Below are positions 45,301 through 56,847 of a DNA stretch of 64,000 nucleotides, one piece after another. The first letter of the stretch is position 1, and every line of letters begins with the position of its first letter. The notes below the pieces were generated by a model. The model was given only the letters and a program-made list of their open reading frames with translations, did no database searches and was not told the DNA's origin. Source of the stretch: Clytia hemisphaerica (lineage: Eukaryota > Cnidaria > Hydrozoa > Leptothecata > Clytiidae); NCBI GenBank assembly GCA_902728285.1, contig CACVBU010001236.1, forward strand, positions 248,001 to 312,000, written 5' to 3'. The translations under genes were made by a program, and so were the position numbers.

Positions 45301-48300
45301 TGTAAATGTAGAAAAAACCTACTATAATTTTCCAATTGAATTCAACAACATAACAGTGACAGCAAATTGATAAATAAAATTAAAAAATTAATGGATAGAG
45401 GAACTTACTTTCCATCAGCTTTTCTTTCAGCTTGGACACGATCACCCTGCTTCCATTTATGCTTTTCTTCTTTCTTTGGTTCTTCATCGCCTGTACCTTC
45501 TGGTATCTAATTTCAAAGAAAATTCTATATGAAAACAACATTACTATACAACAGGGTGCGATAGCAAAAAAACATCATCACCATCTAGGGCTTAAATTCT
45601 ATAAGAAATAGAAAAACATAAAACTTTCTAGAACAATTTAGGACAAATAATCATTTTCAAAGACAAACTTTGCAAAAAGGTCCAAAATTTCAAAATTTTG
45701 AAAAATTCTGAAATTTGCAAAGTTTATATATACTTTAAGTATATTATCAAGCACAGGAGGAAAGATATTTACAGCAGAATAAATATAATTAAACCTCATT
45801 TATCTCTTCCAATTCTTCTGACAAAGAGATCACTTCCTGAAATAGACGAGAATAAACATTTAAATAATAATTAAAGTGAAATTACAAAAATAACTTTTAT
45901 TAAAACAAATCAACTGAAAATTGAAAGTCTCTGCCTTGGATTTAAAATATGACTACTTGGTCAAAAATGTACCGGGTCATCAATTCCCACAGCACTTTGA
46001 TCGTGAGTTTTTTTCAACTTTGTTTATACAGAAATCGTATTGTTAGTAATAGACAACTAAGATTTTAATTGTGAGAGCATTGACTGAATTTTTTTAAATT
46101 ACCAGTAGATCTTGTTTTAATTTCAGAAGGTCTTCATTATTTTCATCAATCAGTAATGCAGCTTCAACCTAGAAAAGAGTGTAAAAGAGTCGTTAAGTGA
46201 GACCAGATATAAATTTAGGAAACAAAATCAATAACAGCAACTGTCTTTGTTTGACAAGCCAAAAAGAAATTTGCATAGAAAATCTTATGTTATATATAAA
46301 AACTTTAAAGAAAGGCCCCCTTCCCTAAAATATAAATGTCCCCAAATAAAAAACATCAAATGGCAGACGTATAACCAAGGCCGCTGGTTGCTTTGATCTG
46401 CTGCAAAGGCCTGATTCTTATCAGAAATTCTGGCACTTCTTTGCTATGAGATTAATTTTTCTATTTTGAGCACTAAAAGTCTTATTTAATGGTTTGCTGT
46501 TCAATTATTTACCCCCACCCTCTTTGTCTAGATTTTTTGGCTTTTTTAATTCCTGCAAAAGGGACTGATATCTTGAAAATGATTCATTTGGAAATTCCTG
46601 TATCCAATGTGCAAGACAAACTTATAAATCCATTTTTCAAGTTTAAAGGTTTCATTTTGCTGATAACTTTGAAACAAATCATCTCAAAGTTCATACTGTT
46701 GATATTATATAATAAGGGTGCTATGGATATCATTTTGTGGTTAAAAATGACCAACTTACGGTATATTATACCTGTAAATTTTTGGCCTTATGCCAATTAT
46801 TTTACAGCCTAGCTAGCACACCAGCTAGCATAAAAAAATAATCAATGGGTATGAAACTTCATTGGCAGAAATGAAATACAAATGACGTGAGGAACATCAA
46901 ATCTGATTGAATCTTAATGCAACAATCTCAATCAAATCAATTGATACCTAGAATTCCGTGTTCGATTGAGATTATATTGCGTAATTGAAAGTGGACTTTG
47001 GTTGGCACCTCTACAGATTGATATCACCTGCTGAACATTGCAAGAGGCCCCCGAAGCAGTTTGCGTGATTTTATGATAGGGACTTTTTTCTAGAGTGATT
47101 ATGTCCAGACGGTGTCAATCAAACAAATCGAATGCTGAATCAATTGAACGCAATTGAACGCAATGGAATATTACCCAGGATTTGCCGCTTGATTGCTTTG
47201 ATTTCGTTCTATGGTATTCGGCTTTGGTACGGTACTTAAGCGCTTGGCCGTCCACGCTAAAAAGCCCTAACGTTGTGACCCAAGTTAATCGCAATCGAAC
47301 TAATGGAACATAGTCAAATTTCAATCAAACCAATCTAACCTTACTTGAACGCAATCGAACACAATTGAATATTACCCAGGAATCAGCCGTTCAATTATTC
47401 GATCGCGTTCGATTACGTTTGATTGCAATTTTTGTTCAAAGTTGTTCGATTGACACTGTCTGGTTAAGTGATTTGGAAATAGTTTCTTCAGAAAACATTG
47501 TGTGATATCGTAATCAAAGTTACTGGTACTGCTGGGGAAGCCTCAATGTAAACTTTTAGAAAACAAGAAAACTCAAAAAGCTAAAATCTACGGAAGCCCT
47601 GAGCGGCCACATCAACAACATTTCTCACAACAATATAAATCACTCACAACAATATTTCAAACCCTCACAACAATATTTCAAACTTCTCACAACAATATCA
47701 AAATTTTCACAACAATATTACAAACTTTCACAACAATATCAAAATTCTCACAACAATATCCTAATTCTCACAACAATATTACAAACTTTCACTACAATAT
47801 CAAAATTCTCACAACAAAATCAAAATTCTCAAAGCAACATTATGAAAAATTGGGAAACCTAAAGTGCTCCTCCCTCAGTGATTTATTACGTCTCATGATG
47901 ATGATGAAAAAAACTTCCACCTTAAGTTATTACACATAGGAGGCGCCTGTGTGTGTATTTCACGTAGTAGTCCCTACCGTGGCGTGGGTATCGCAGCTGG
48001 AATAAATGTCTCTGAAAACTTGGCCTCTGGTAAACCCAGAGTAGGTTATCACCTTGCGATTGAAAAGAAATTAAGCCTCTGGTGTTTAGCTGCAAAAGTT
48101 TCCGACTTCCAGAGAAACCATAATCATAAGCTTTATGGACAGTATGGACCAACTTCTAAAGATTAATCAGAAAATACTTACGATCGAATACATATATAAG
48201 ATAAATGTGGTGCAGTCTACTCCTACATTCCGTGCATCAGTTGCCATCGTGGACTTTTCCACGGCAATCCATGACGACTACCAGAATATCCGTAAATTTA

Positions 48301-50764
48301 TTGTAACTGTATGACGGATTCAATTGCCATATAAAATATTTGGCCACATGCAGGCGCCTCGAGGTTTGTCCTCTGACTTTGTCCTCAAGGAAGATTTTTC
48401 ATCATCAACAAGACGTAGAAAAATCACTGTAGGAGAGCATTTAAGATTTTTTCTGACTTTTGGTATTGTCGTGAAAATTTTGATATTGTTGTGAAAATTT
48501 TGATATTGTTGCCATAGTTTTGATATTGTTGCCATAATTTTGATATTGTTGTGAGAGTATTGATATTGTTGTTAAAGTTTGTAATATTGTTGTGAGAATT
48601 TTGATATTGTTGTGAGAAGTTATAAATATTGCAAGGCTAAAAGCCACATGAATATGGTTCATCCTATAAAAGGAAGTTCATTCTATGGCGGCCTATCTTG
48701 AAGTGAAGGTGGTTGAACAAAATGTTTTTGGCATATTGATGGAACTGTCTAACCTTCCTCAAACGCAATCGAACACAATCGAATATTACCCAGGATTCGG
48801 GCGTTAGGGCGGCAATCAAAAATATGTTGCGTTCTGGTCCTAAAATGACATAAAAACGAGTCGGTCGGTCGGTACCAAATATGTTCAGGTTTTTAATAAT
48901 TTTCAAATGTCCGACGCCTTAAGTCGGTGTAATTATGTTGCCACCCAAAAAAAATCTGACAATTTTACTGAATCTCCGAATCGAGTTTTCTTGTAAATAA
49001 ACAGCCGGTCAGACGACCCGAACACAACATTTTTTTGATTGCCGCCTAGATTAAGATTTGATTACGTTCGACAATCGAATCGCAATTATTCGATTGCGTT
49101 CGATTGCGTTTGATTACGTTCCATTGGTTTGATTGTGATTTTTGTTCCAAGTTGTTCGATTGACTTCGTCTGGTTCTTACTGTTCCATTTAGGTGGGAAA
49201 GAAAGATTGAGCTCTTGACTTACTCAGGGGACCAAGCCTGACCAAGCTTTAATCCTAGAAAAAACTTCAGTTCTCTATGGACATCTTAAATGGACATCTT
49301 ATTTATAAAACGCAGGAAACTCACTTTCTGTTTTTCTTCGTGATAATAAAAACGGCAGTTCCTTTAATTCCTAATTTGGAATTATTTTTTTTGGGACGTT
49401 AATAATAGACCTTTTCGCCTTTCCGTCCGCCATCTTGAATTGTATGCAAAAATACAGGAACGAAAATGCTGTGGTTGGATTTAGTTGGAAAGTATGCAAA
49501 ACATATGCAAGTTTACACAAAGATTAAAAAGACAACAAAGCATCTTATAAGAAAATATTATAATCATTAGAACAATAAAATCCAAAAGGAAATATTTACA
49601 GAACAACAAAAGCCTTTTAGGAATTTGTTCTTACTGTAAAGACATTGCATATTCTGTTTTCATGCCATAAAAAAATTCCACGAAGACGGAGTACACACAT
49701 AAAACTTTCAAAACACGCAAACTGAAAGCAGTAATTATGACGTCACACTTTCTCAATGTTTTGATTTGATCATTTGGCGGCTCTATTCCCAGGAGAATAA
49801 TTTGCCGTCAGCCGAATAAGGATTGTTTTTTACCTTCGCGGGTGATTTTTCAGTTTGAGTTTCTGTCTAATGTTATGGTCTTTTGAAATGCTTGTTCTAA
49901 GAGATGAGTGAATATAATTGTTTTTAGTTTTCAAGAGAAGCAAATTTAATTTAAGTTTTTAATTCATACTTTCTTTTTGCATATGTTTTGCATACTTTCT
50001 AAGGGAATTTCGCCACGGCAATTCGGCCACCATAATTTTTGCATACAAGTGAATATGGCGGATGGAAAGGCAAAAAGGTCTATTCCACCATCCGCGAATG
50101 AAATTTTTCAATTTTTTGCACAGTTACAGTATCATATTTGCGATATACCGCCCAAATCTATTGATCATTTGGAATTTGCGAATGTGGCTCGTTTCAGAGA
50201 TATTAAACTTTTAAATATTTCTTCCTAATTAGGAATTTTTTTCTTCCTTCTTAGGAAAAGGATTCCTAATTAGGATAGGAATCCTGGTAAAAGTAAAAAG
50301 AAAAATGTTCCTAATTTGACTATTTATAAATAAAGGTATTGACTGTCAGGGCTTCCATAAAAATAAGAGATACAACCGACAGTCGGGTGCTGTCAGGTGT
50401 TTTGTCGGGTGCTAAATTTCTAAATTTGCGAAAACACCCGACAATATAGCGCATCCGACATGACAGTCGGGTGCTAAAATTCCTAACTTTGTTATATGTC
50501 GGGTGCTGTTAAAAGCGCCCAAGATGTAGCAATCGACAAAGTGCACCCAACTGTCAGGTGTTTAAATTTCCAACTTAGAACACCCGACAACAGCACCCGA
50601 CTGTCGGGTGCACCGGCAGGGTCGTGATGATCTTGAATGAAAATTTAAAAAAAGAAAGAAAAAACAAAAATAAAAAAAGACACTTATAAAATTCTCAGAG
50701 AGAGATTAATTCTTACTTGCTCAAGTTGAGCTTTGTAGGTTTCAAGGTCCGTCTCGTCAGCCAT
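42366..50764 (-). CDS. SMNDC1: Survival of motor neuron-related splicing factor 30 (SPF30)
   Basis: Nine coding exons: 50717-50764 (ATG 50764), 46103-46168, 45795-45836, 45409-45506, 44382-44472, 43960-44075, 43616-43682, 42962-43102 and 42366-42446 (stop). Phases agree and give 249 aa, against 238 in human. The N-terminus YKAQLEQVEAALL..NEDLLKLKQDL matches SPF30. The Tudor domain spans about 71-113 (HKWKQGDRVQAERKADGK, then IEMIADDGLTCVVKFDNIG). A lysine-rich helix follows (REELERRKEIKKKK), then the SPF30 tail KKSIFASREDGKGKIGVGTCG. SPF30 is a nuclear factor needed for tri-snRNP joining during spliceosome assembly; its Tudor domain binds dimethylarginine in Sm proteins. Introns are rich in repeats. 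Confidence 0.95.
42613..42900 (+). mobile_element. tRNA-derived SINE in the last SMNDC1 intron
   Basis: The left part has a Pol III box A-like TAGTGCAGTGGTAGAAC (near 42619) and box B-like GGTTCAACCCC (near 42662), spaced as in a tRNA. An unrelated body of about 220 bp follows, ending in an AT-rich stretch. The anticodon arm is not regular, so this is not a working tRNA gene. It is antisense to SMNDC1. Confidence 0.65.
47105..47463. mobile_element. MITE with CCAGACRGTGTCAATC ends
   Basis: CCAGACGGTGTCAATCAAAC at the left is inverted as GTTCGATTGACACTGTCTGG at the right. The interior is built from variants of GAACGCAATCGAA on both strands and includes GAATATTACCCAGGA. First intron of SMNDC1. 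Confidence 0.75.
47615..47845. repeat. Minisatellite, CACAACAATATCAAAATTCT unit
   Basis: About ten degenerate units of roughly 20 bp built on CACAACAATAT. An inverted array of the same unit lies at about 48465-48640, so the 0.6-kb segment between sits inside an inverted pair of minisatellites. Confidence 0.8.
48465..48640. repeat. Minisatellite, inverted partner of 47615-47845
   Basis: About seven units of TTTTGATATTGTTGTGAGAA type, the reverse complement of the left array. Confidence 0.8.
48757..49173. mobile_element. Left-truncated copy of the CCAGAC..GTCAATC MITE family
   Basis: The right end GTTCGATTGACTTCGTCTGG and the GAATATTACCCAGGA and ATTCGATTGCGTTCGATT motifs match the 47105-47463 element. 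A clear left terminus is missing. Confidence 0.5.
49403..50084. mobile_element. 682-bp inverted-repeat element
   Basis: AATAGACCTTTTCGCCTTTC at the left is inverted as GAAAGGCAAAAAGGTCTATT at the right. Arms continue through TCCGCCAT and TTGTATGCAAAAAT, at least 50 bp. First intron of SMNDC1. Confidence 0.8.
50376..50616. mobile_element. Hairpin-rich element of CCGACAGTCGGGTGC motifs
   Basis: CCGACAGTCGGGTGCTGTCA at the left mirrors CAGCACCCGACTGTCGG at the right. At least eight more CACCCGAC/GTCGGGTG sites lie inside, in both orientations. It ends about 100 bp from the first coding exon of SMNDC1. Confidence 0.7.
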
Positions 50765-51645
50765 CCTTTGTCAAAATTTATGTAAATGTGAAAGGTTATG
50801 TAAGGTTTTGTCTGAGGAATGCCCAGGCAGCCAGAACCAAAATGTTGAATAATCTCAAAATGATCCGCTTCCTTCGAAATACGGCGCTCACTATCAAATT
50901 CGGTCGAATTTTCATTCGGCAAATTACACGTTGTTAGTAGCAACAATTGATCTATTTACATTCTAAAAAGATGGTAGACGGTAGCAGTGAGCCATGAGGT
51001 TTTTTTCTTAGAATTGTGCTGTTGAAAGAGAATAGTCAAAGATCAAAGAAATTTGCCATCAACTTCAATTGCAATTTATAGAAAGTTGTGGGGATTTCAA
51101 AGTTTGAAGATATGAGAGGCAGCTTTCATCATGAGCTACCTAAGGTTGCATACCTTTTCAATGTTCAAAACCAAAAAACTGAAACTGGAAAGTCTTTGTT
51201 ATTAAAAAGGAGTTTTCAGAAGTCACCACTTTCTAGAGAGTCTTTTTTTTGTCAACACAGGTCAGGTTCTATATACAAAACTATATATACAAGCTATATA
51301 CAATTCGATATATATTGGCAGTAAAAACTGATGTGGACCGCCGCAAAAAAGTTCGACAATAATGACAGAGCTGCGCCAGTTTTCTGAAACAGATTTTGTT
51401 TGACAACAATTGGTAGAAAAATTAAGTGTTACAGCAAAAACAACAGCAGCATGCAGTGCAGGGAATAAAGCCTGTCTGTTGTCTGTCCCTTACACCAGAG
51501 GCTTATTGAAAATGGCTTTTATGTGTATGTATATGAATAAATTTGTTCTTCTTCAGTCGCAATTAGAAAACACATTTGCTGTAGAATGGAGAGATTTCAC
51601 TGATTAGTGACATTTTTTTAAAAAGACAAAATTTTGAGCGAATTA
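50765..51645. other. Upstream of SMNDC1
   Basis: Promoter side of the minus-strand SMNDC1 gene. No TATA-like or other motif can be singled out. Short ORFs only. Confidence 0.4.
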
Positions 51646-52200
51646 CAGTTAGGAACATTTGGCGAGTTCCTGTACGCGGCCGCAATCAAAAAAATCATAA
51701 CCGCACTCATAAAAAAATTACGTTTGCATCTTTTTTTTACCGTTTTTTGCCTAGACGATATAGCAAACATAGTAATTATAAGCAGACTGTGCCTTTAATT
51801 GGCTGTAAAAAATCTTTGCGCCGGTAGAAATTTCTCCAGCTTTCAACAATGATAGAACACACCTATTTAAACAAAATTAACCAGCGCATTTCTTATCTTT
51901 CTACTTTTTCATTTTCAATGAAGCTCTCAAAGTCAAATAAAATTAAGCACATAAGATATTCTTATAATTGCGAAATGTTGTTTGTGCTTTCGCTACGGTG
52001 GAGTGCATGATGTAACTCGCGCGGCAACAAACTCGCCTTCTGTTGGCTGATCATATTGGGTGTTTTGGCGTTACCACCCTCGAACGGCGGGCGCCTTTAC
52101 CATTCTGCAACTCTTTCTACCATTTTAAATGAGTTAACAATAGATCCAAAAGGGCGCCTTCATCAAGGAAGATCATTTGCTCTGGTCTCCGACTTTGGGA
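51646..52200. repeat. ~540-bp dispersed repeat, copy 1 (copy 2 at 56107-56632)
   Basis: Starts CAGTTAGGAACATTTGGCGA and ends near AATAGATCCAAAAGGGC plus about 40 bp. The second copy has the same landmarks in the same order and orientation, including TTGCCTAGACGATRTRGCAA and CTTCTGTTGG. No terminal inverted repeats and no ORF. Confidence 0.8.
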
Positions 52201-52859
52201 ACTAGTAATGTTTTCGATTGTTTTTTATGGAAAATGGTAAGAAACTTAAGTTTACAAGTATCACTTAGTTTTTGCTGGCTTAAAATTCCCTTTAAAGAGA
52301 ATGATTTAGATATTTGAACATGATATATATCAATGATAATTTTATAAGTCTCTCCTGAAAATTTCACAAAAATTCATCAAGAGGAAAAGAAGTTATGATT
52401 ATAAAAGGAGTTCTTTACCTACCGTTTTTCTGCTATGTTTCCTTATGAGAATCAGATATTAAAATCAAAACAATGGAAAATTTGATTGACGCGTGCGCAG
52501 TCCACACTCCTAAATGGTGTTTTATTTTGCATTCGATTGACAAAATTTGGCAAATGTGGCAAAATTTGAGTGCCATAAATGCCAAATAAAAAAGATGTGG
52601 TGAATCTGGCATTCTTGGCATTTTTTGAACTTACCTCCATACGTCTCCATACAAAACACTGTTCCCACAAGACCTGTGTTCTTTTCGCTCCAATTTTGCC
52701 ACTTTTGCCAAAGATTTTGAAAAAAAGAAGACCTTCCAATGCTAAAGCAAAACAATGCCGATCAGCAATTTGATTGGTTAAAAAATCGTTCGCTTTACAA
52801 ACGCCGACAGAAAACTGCTGACTAAGCATCACAAAAGAGAAATCGTAATGGCAGGCATA

Positions 52860-55418
52860 CAGGTATATGTACCGCAAAACCTACACTAAATTTCTGATCT
52901 AAATAATAATTTTTTGGGCTGCCTTTATCAAGAAACTTGTTTGATGGTGCGAGGAGTCCCATGAAAAGAGTTCTTCCTGATATTTTTCAATGTCATATGT
53001 AAGATTGTTTTTATGTCATTGCTTTTTAAAATTTTCACTTTTTTTGAATACGTACCTCAAAACCCACATTTTTATCATTGATGATATCTTTAAGTCCGCT
53101 GGGTCAATCAAGGTAAAATTTTGCACCTGTACATCTAGGTAAGTTTGTTTTGGAACTATTCATAAGTTGATAAGTTAGTCTCAATAGAATTACTTATTAC
53201 ACCACAGAACCCACAATAGATGTACCTCAAACCCCACAAGGGAGTTTTGCAAATTATTTCTCCCCTCGTTATATTTCTACCTAAAACTTTTTGACAATTG
53301 ATTTTGTATTTCATATAGGTATTTTGTATGTAAAAATTAAGGATTACATGTTTTCCTAATTGTTGAAATGATTTTGGAAACTTCATTGACTGTTGCTAGC
53401 ACTCATGAAAGTTACAAAACATCCATACATAGTTATTTATTGCAAATGATAGAAACTTTTTTACATTGTCTGGATAGCAAATCAAACTGATTAAGGCATT
53501 AATTGAAGCAAATGAAACTATTATTTACTATGAAAAGAAGACTTTTGCAAAGCATTTGAAGTTGTTAAAATTACAGTGCAATCTCCACCATGAATATCGA
53601 AAAGCTAAAGAATCCCTTTTTACTCCGATGCAAAACATAAATAGTGAGGCTTTTATGACTATCTTGGGAGAGATTTGGCCTAAATGGGGAGATAAAGATA
53701 CATTAGTTTTATGTGCCAAGCGAATAACATCAAGTGGATTGAGCGTAAACTTCAAGCAGTAAGATAAGCTTGACAGAGCAGCAGCATGTATACAAGAAGA
53801 AATCCCTCCATCAACATCTACATCAACTCCAGACTCATCATGTCTGACAAAAGAAAAGGTTCTCGTGATTATTGTAAGGATAAATTTGGCCAGGCTCAGT
53901 CCCTGATGTGATAAGGGAGATGGCAGAAAGAAGCATCCAACCGGAGGAAATTCCTGGCTTTCTGACAATAAAAAGGGTTAAGCCACACGAAGAAAAGAAA
54001 GCAACCACAACTACAAGGGTGACTCAGGTACACAGCTTGACAAGGGCTAAAGATGTAGCAACCAAGGTCAAAGAAATCAGGGATGAGAAACTGAAGAAGG
54101 AAACTGAAAAAGAAGAAGCAAAGAAGAGAGAGTAGATCAGAGAAACATTCATGAAATGCAAAACTCAATGTACCTGTTTGCAACAAAAATGCTTTGCTTT
54201 AGGATTAAAGCAGTGCCCAGGAGTGCCAAGGTGCTTTAGGATTAAAGCAGTGCACTATTGTATTATCGTTCAGTTTGCAGCAAAGCAAGCTGTAAAGTTA
54301 GTGGAATCAAACCACTGATGACATTACCAGCCAAACAACATTCAATCTCTAAACGATTGTTTGAGGAGGATTCGTCATCAGGAAGGGGAGGAATTTGAAT
54401 CTGAAGAAAGCGAAATGTCAGATGAAACTGATGATGAAAGTGATATCCAAAAACTCAAGAATTGCTGGAAAGGCCTGGCATCGCCAACAAAAGAGACTGA
54501 AGTCACTGGTAGATGGTATGCTGCCATCTTACACCATCAAGAAAACAAAAAGGTTGTATATTGGTCGTTTGTTGAAGAGATTCTTAAAAGATGAAGATGG
54601 TGCTGTTAACTCACTTCAGTTGCACTGTCTAAAGCCTAAAGTTGGGAGTGGCAAGGTTCTTGAAGACACCCCAGACCATCTTCCAGATATAAGCATTTTC
54701 CCAGTTCATGACATCATAGATGGGCCATTAAAGGTCATTCCCATTTGAGGAAAAAAATGAACATTCCAGATCATGATTCAATTGAAAATATGTTTAACAA
54801 AAAAGTATCAGGACTAAACCGTCTAGCTTTAGTAAATATGATGTAATAATCCATACTTTTTTTAAGCTTTTGAGTTATATATGCTAATCATTATTGTAGT
54901 ATTTTTGCATAGTTTTTCTTGAAAATGTGTCACAAAATTGCATTTCAGAAGTATGTTTGAGAAATAGATAAATATTTTTGTGTTTGACATCAAAAAAATC
55001 TAAAACTTGCAATTTTTCTCATTTGTACCTCAAAACCCACAATTTAAAAGTGAGTTTTTTGAGAGCAATTGAAATGAACACATTGCTGTAGCACTTAGGA
55101 CTTTTTTCCTACATTTGTGTTATGCCTAGAGGTAATAGAAAACGAAAGATTGATAGGTTAGTCAATAGCAAGTGACTTATCTGACCATTTTTTGAAAAAA
55201 ATCAAAAATTTTGAAGTTAGATTTCTAGCGTTAAATCTTGATAAAAAAACTTTTACCCAACCAATAATGCTCAATTTTGTTTTAAATAATAAAGAAACTA
55301 TTATACCAACATAATCTTAAAAAGTTATGCTAATAAAAACATTTTAGATTTTTCTAGAACTCCTGAAATAAAATTGTTGGTTTTGAGGTACCTGTGGGTT
55401 TTGTGGTACATATACCTG
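52860..55418 (+). mobile_element. pogo-like DNA transposon, 2.56 kb, decayed
   Basis: CAGGTATATGTACCGCAAAA at the left is inverted as TGTGGTACATATACCTG at the right, with TA on both sides (52858-52859, 55419-55420). CAG..CTG termini with a TA target fit the pogo branch of Tc1/mariner. Subterminal copies of GTACCTCAAAACCCACA lie near 53055, 53220, 55026 and, inverted, 55385. The interior holds a broken transposase-like ORF (53535-54748). Confidence 0.75.
53535..54748 (+). pseudogene. Decayed transposase-like ORF of the pogo-like element
   Basis: Coding-like fragments lie in different frames. 53535-53762 (FTPMQNINSEAFMTILGEIW, WPKWGDKDTLVLCAKR) reads past a TAA into DRAAACIQEEIPPS. 53908-54135 has EEIPGFLTIKRVKP and a Lys/Glu-rich tail. 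54361-54594 has WKGLASPTKETEVTGRWYAA, continuing after a frameshift in 54395-54748 (RFLKDEDGAVNSLQLHC). The first part recalls the C-terminal region of CENP-B/Tigger-type DDE transposases. No catalytic core is visible, so the N-terminal and DDE portions are lost. Family assignment is tentative. Confidence 0.55.
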
Positions 55419-55420
55419 TA

Positions 55421-56106
55421 GCGATGTACAAATTTGCCATGAAGCTGTGATCTTTTGACATTGAAATTGTAAATTTGGCAAAGTTGGTGAGTACGACAAA
55501 TTTGGAAGTCAATCGAATTGGCTGTAGATTCGGGACTGTCAGACTGTTTTCTTGTTGGACAAGAAAGTGTTGGACTAGTGAGATGTACCCGTTATATATA
55601 AGGAGCCGTTCATAATCATTACAATCATTTGACAACGCAAAACGTCAAATTGACGTTATGAGAGGGGGTGGGGGGTTTTCAAAAGTTAGGTTTGACGTTA
55701 TAAGAAATCAAAGGTATACCTTTTTGTGAAAATTGTAAATTATTTGTTTCACCACCAACCACACTATACTTTTTGCTTTTTAAGCTGTCGAAAATATACT
55801 TGTGTCTGCATTACATGAAAATTTGCTCGCATAATCCCATTGGTTCGCGCTATGATGTCATTACATCATATTTTCATTGTTTGCGTAATCGAGTGAAATA
55901 GCGAACCACATCGCACAAGTGGGCAAAGAAGGTGGTACACCTAAAGCACGGCACAGACCTAGCGCCAAGTGGAGCTTTTAATTTCTTTTTAAATAAAGGT
56001 CATTAGTTAAAAAAACACATACATGCATGGCGACAACTTTTGGTATACATCGCTTGACGTTATCTGTGGGGGGGTAGGGGGTTCTTGAATTGCCAGAGAA
56101 CAAGCT
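55421..56106. other. Intergenic spacer before MORN2
   Basis: Contains G-rich runs (GAGAGGGGGTGGGGGG near 55661; GTGGGGGGGTAGGGGG near 56069), each close to GACGTTAT, possibly ends of a small repeat. No gene. Confidence 0.4.
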
Positions 56107-56632
56107 CAGTTAGGAACATTTGGCGAGTTCCCGTACGTGGCCGCAATAAAAAAATTATAACATCACTCGTTTTTTTTTAAGTAGCGTTTGTGTCCTTTCG
56201 CACTTTTTTTTGCCTAGACGATGTGGCAAACATAGTAAGTATAAGCACACTGTGCTTTTAAGTGGCTGAATTTTTTTTTTGCGTCGGAAAAACTTTTTCA
56301 AACTTTCAGCGATGATCGACCGAACTGTTACAATGAAATTTACCCAGCAGATTTTTTATCTTCTGACCTTCTTCATTTTCAATGAAGGTTCAAAGTTTAC
56401 TGAAGGTAAGCATATAAGATATTCTTATAATTAATGATATTCATTGAAACACGCTTCGTCGTGTCCTGCGGTGGAGTACATGACGTAACTCGCGCTGCAA
56501 TTAACTTGCCTTCTGTTGGAAGATCATATTGGGCGCTTTGTCTTTCCGCAACTCTTTCCACCATTTTAGATGGCCTTAACAATAGATCCAAAAGGGCACC
56601 ATAATCTTGGAAGATAATTTGTTTTGTCTTTG
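56107..56632. repeat. ~540-bp dispersed repeat, copy 2, upstream of MORN2
   Basis: Same landmarks as 51646-52200. It ends about 215 bp before the MORN2 start codon, so it may contribute promoter or 5' UTR sequence there (inference). Confidence 0.8.
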
Positions 56633-56847
56633 GGATCCTGGATGGTTTCCCTAACTGAAGCTAGAATTGCCAGCAAATCGGTTTTTCTCAAATTTCTGGA
56701 ATTGTACTTGTCTATTTGTCATGAAATATTGACAACAAAGCTCTCTTTAAATATAATTTTGCATTTTACTTTGATTTTTCACGAAGATATATGAAATATT
56801 ATTGATGTGAGAAAACACCAACAATAAGGATACATTCATTAGACAAA

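Noticed and set aside
52452..52877. 141-aa minus-strand ORF with overlapping ORFs in other frames
   Set aside because: Several frames are equally open, there are no recognisable motifs, and it overlaps the transposon end.
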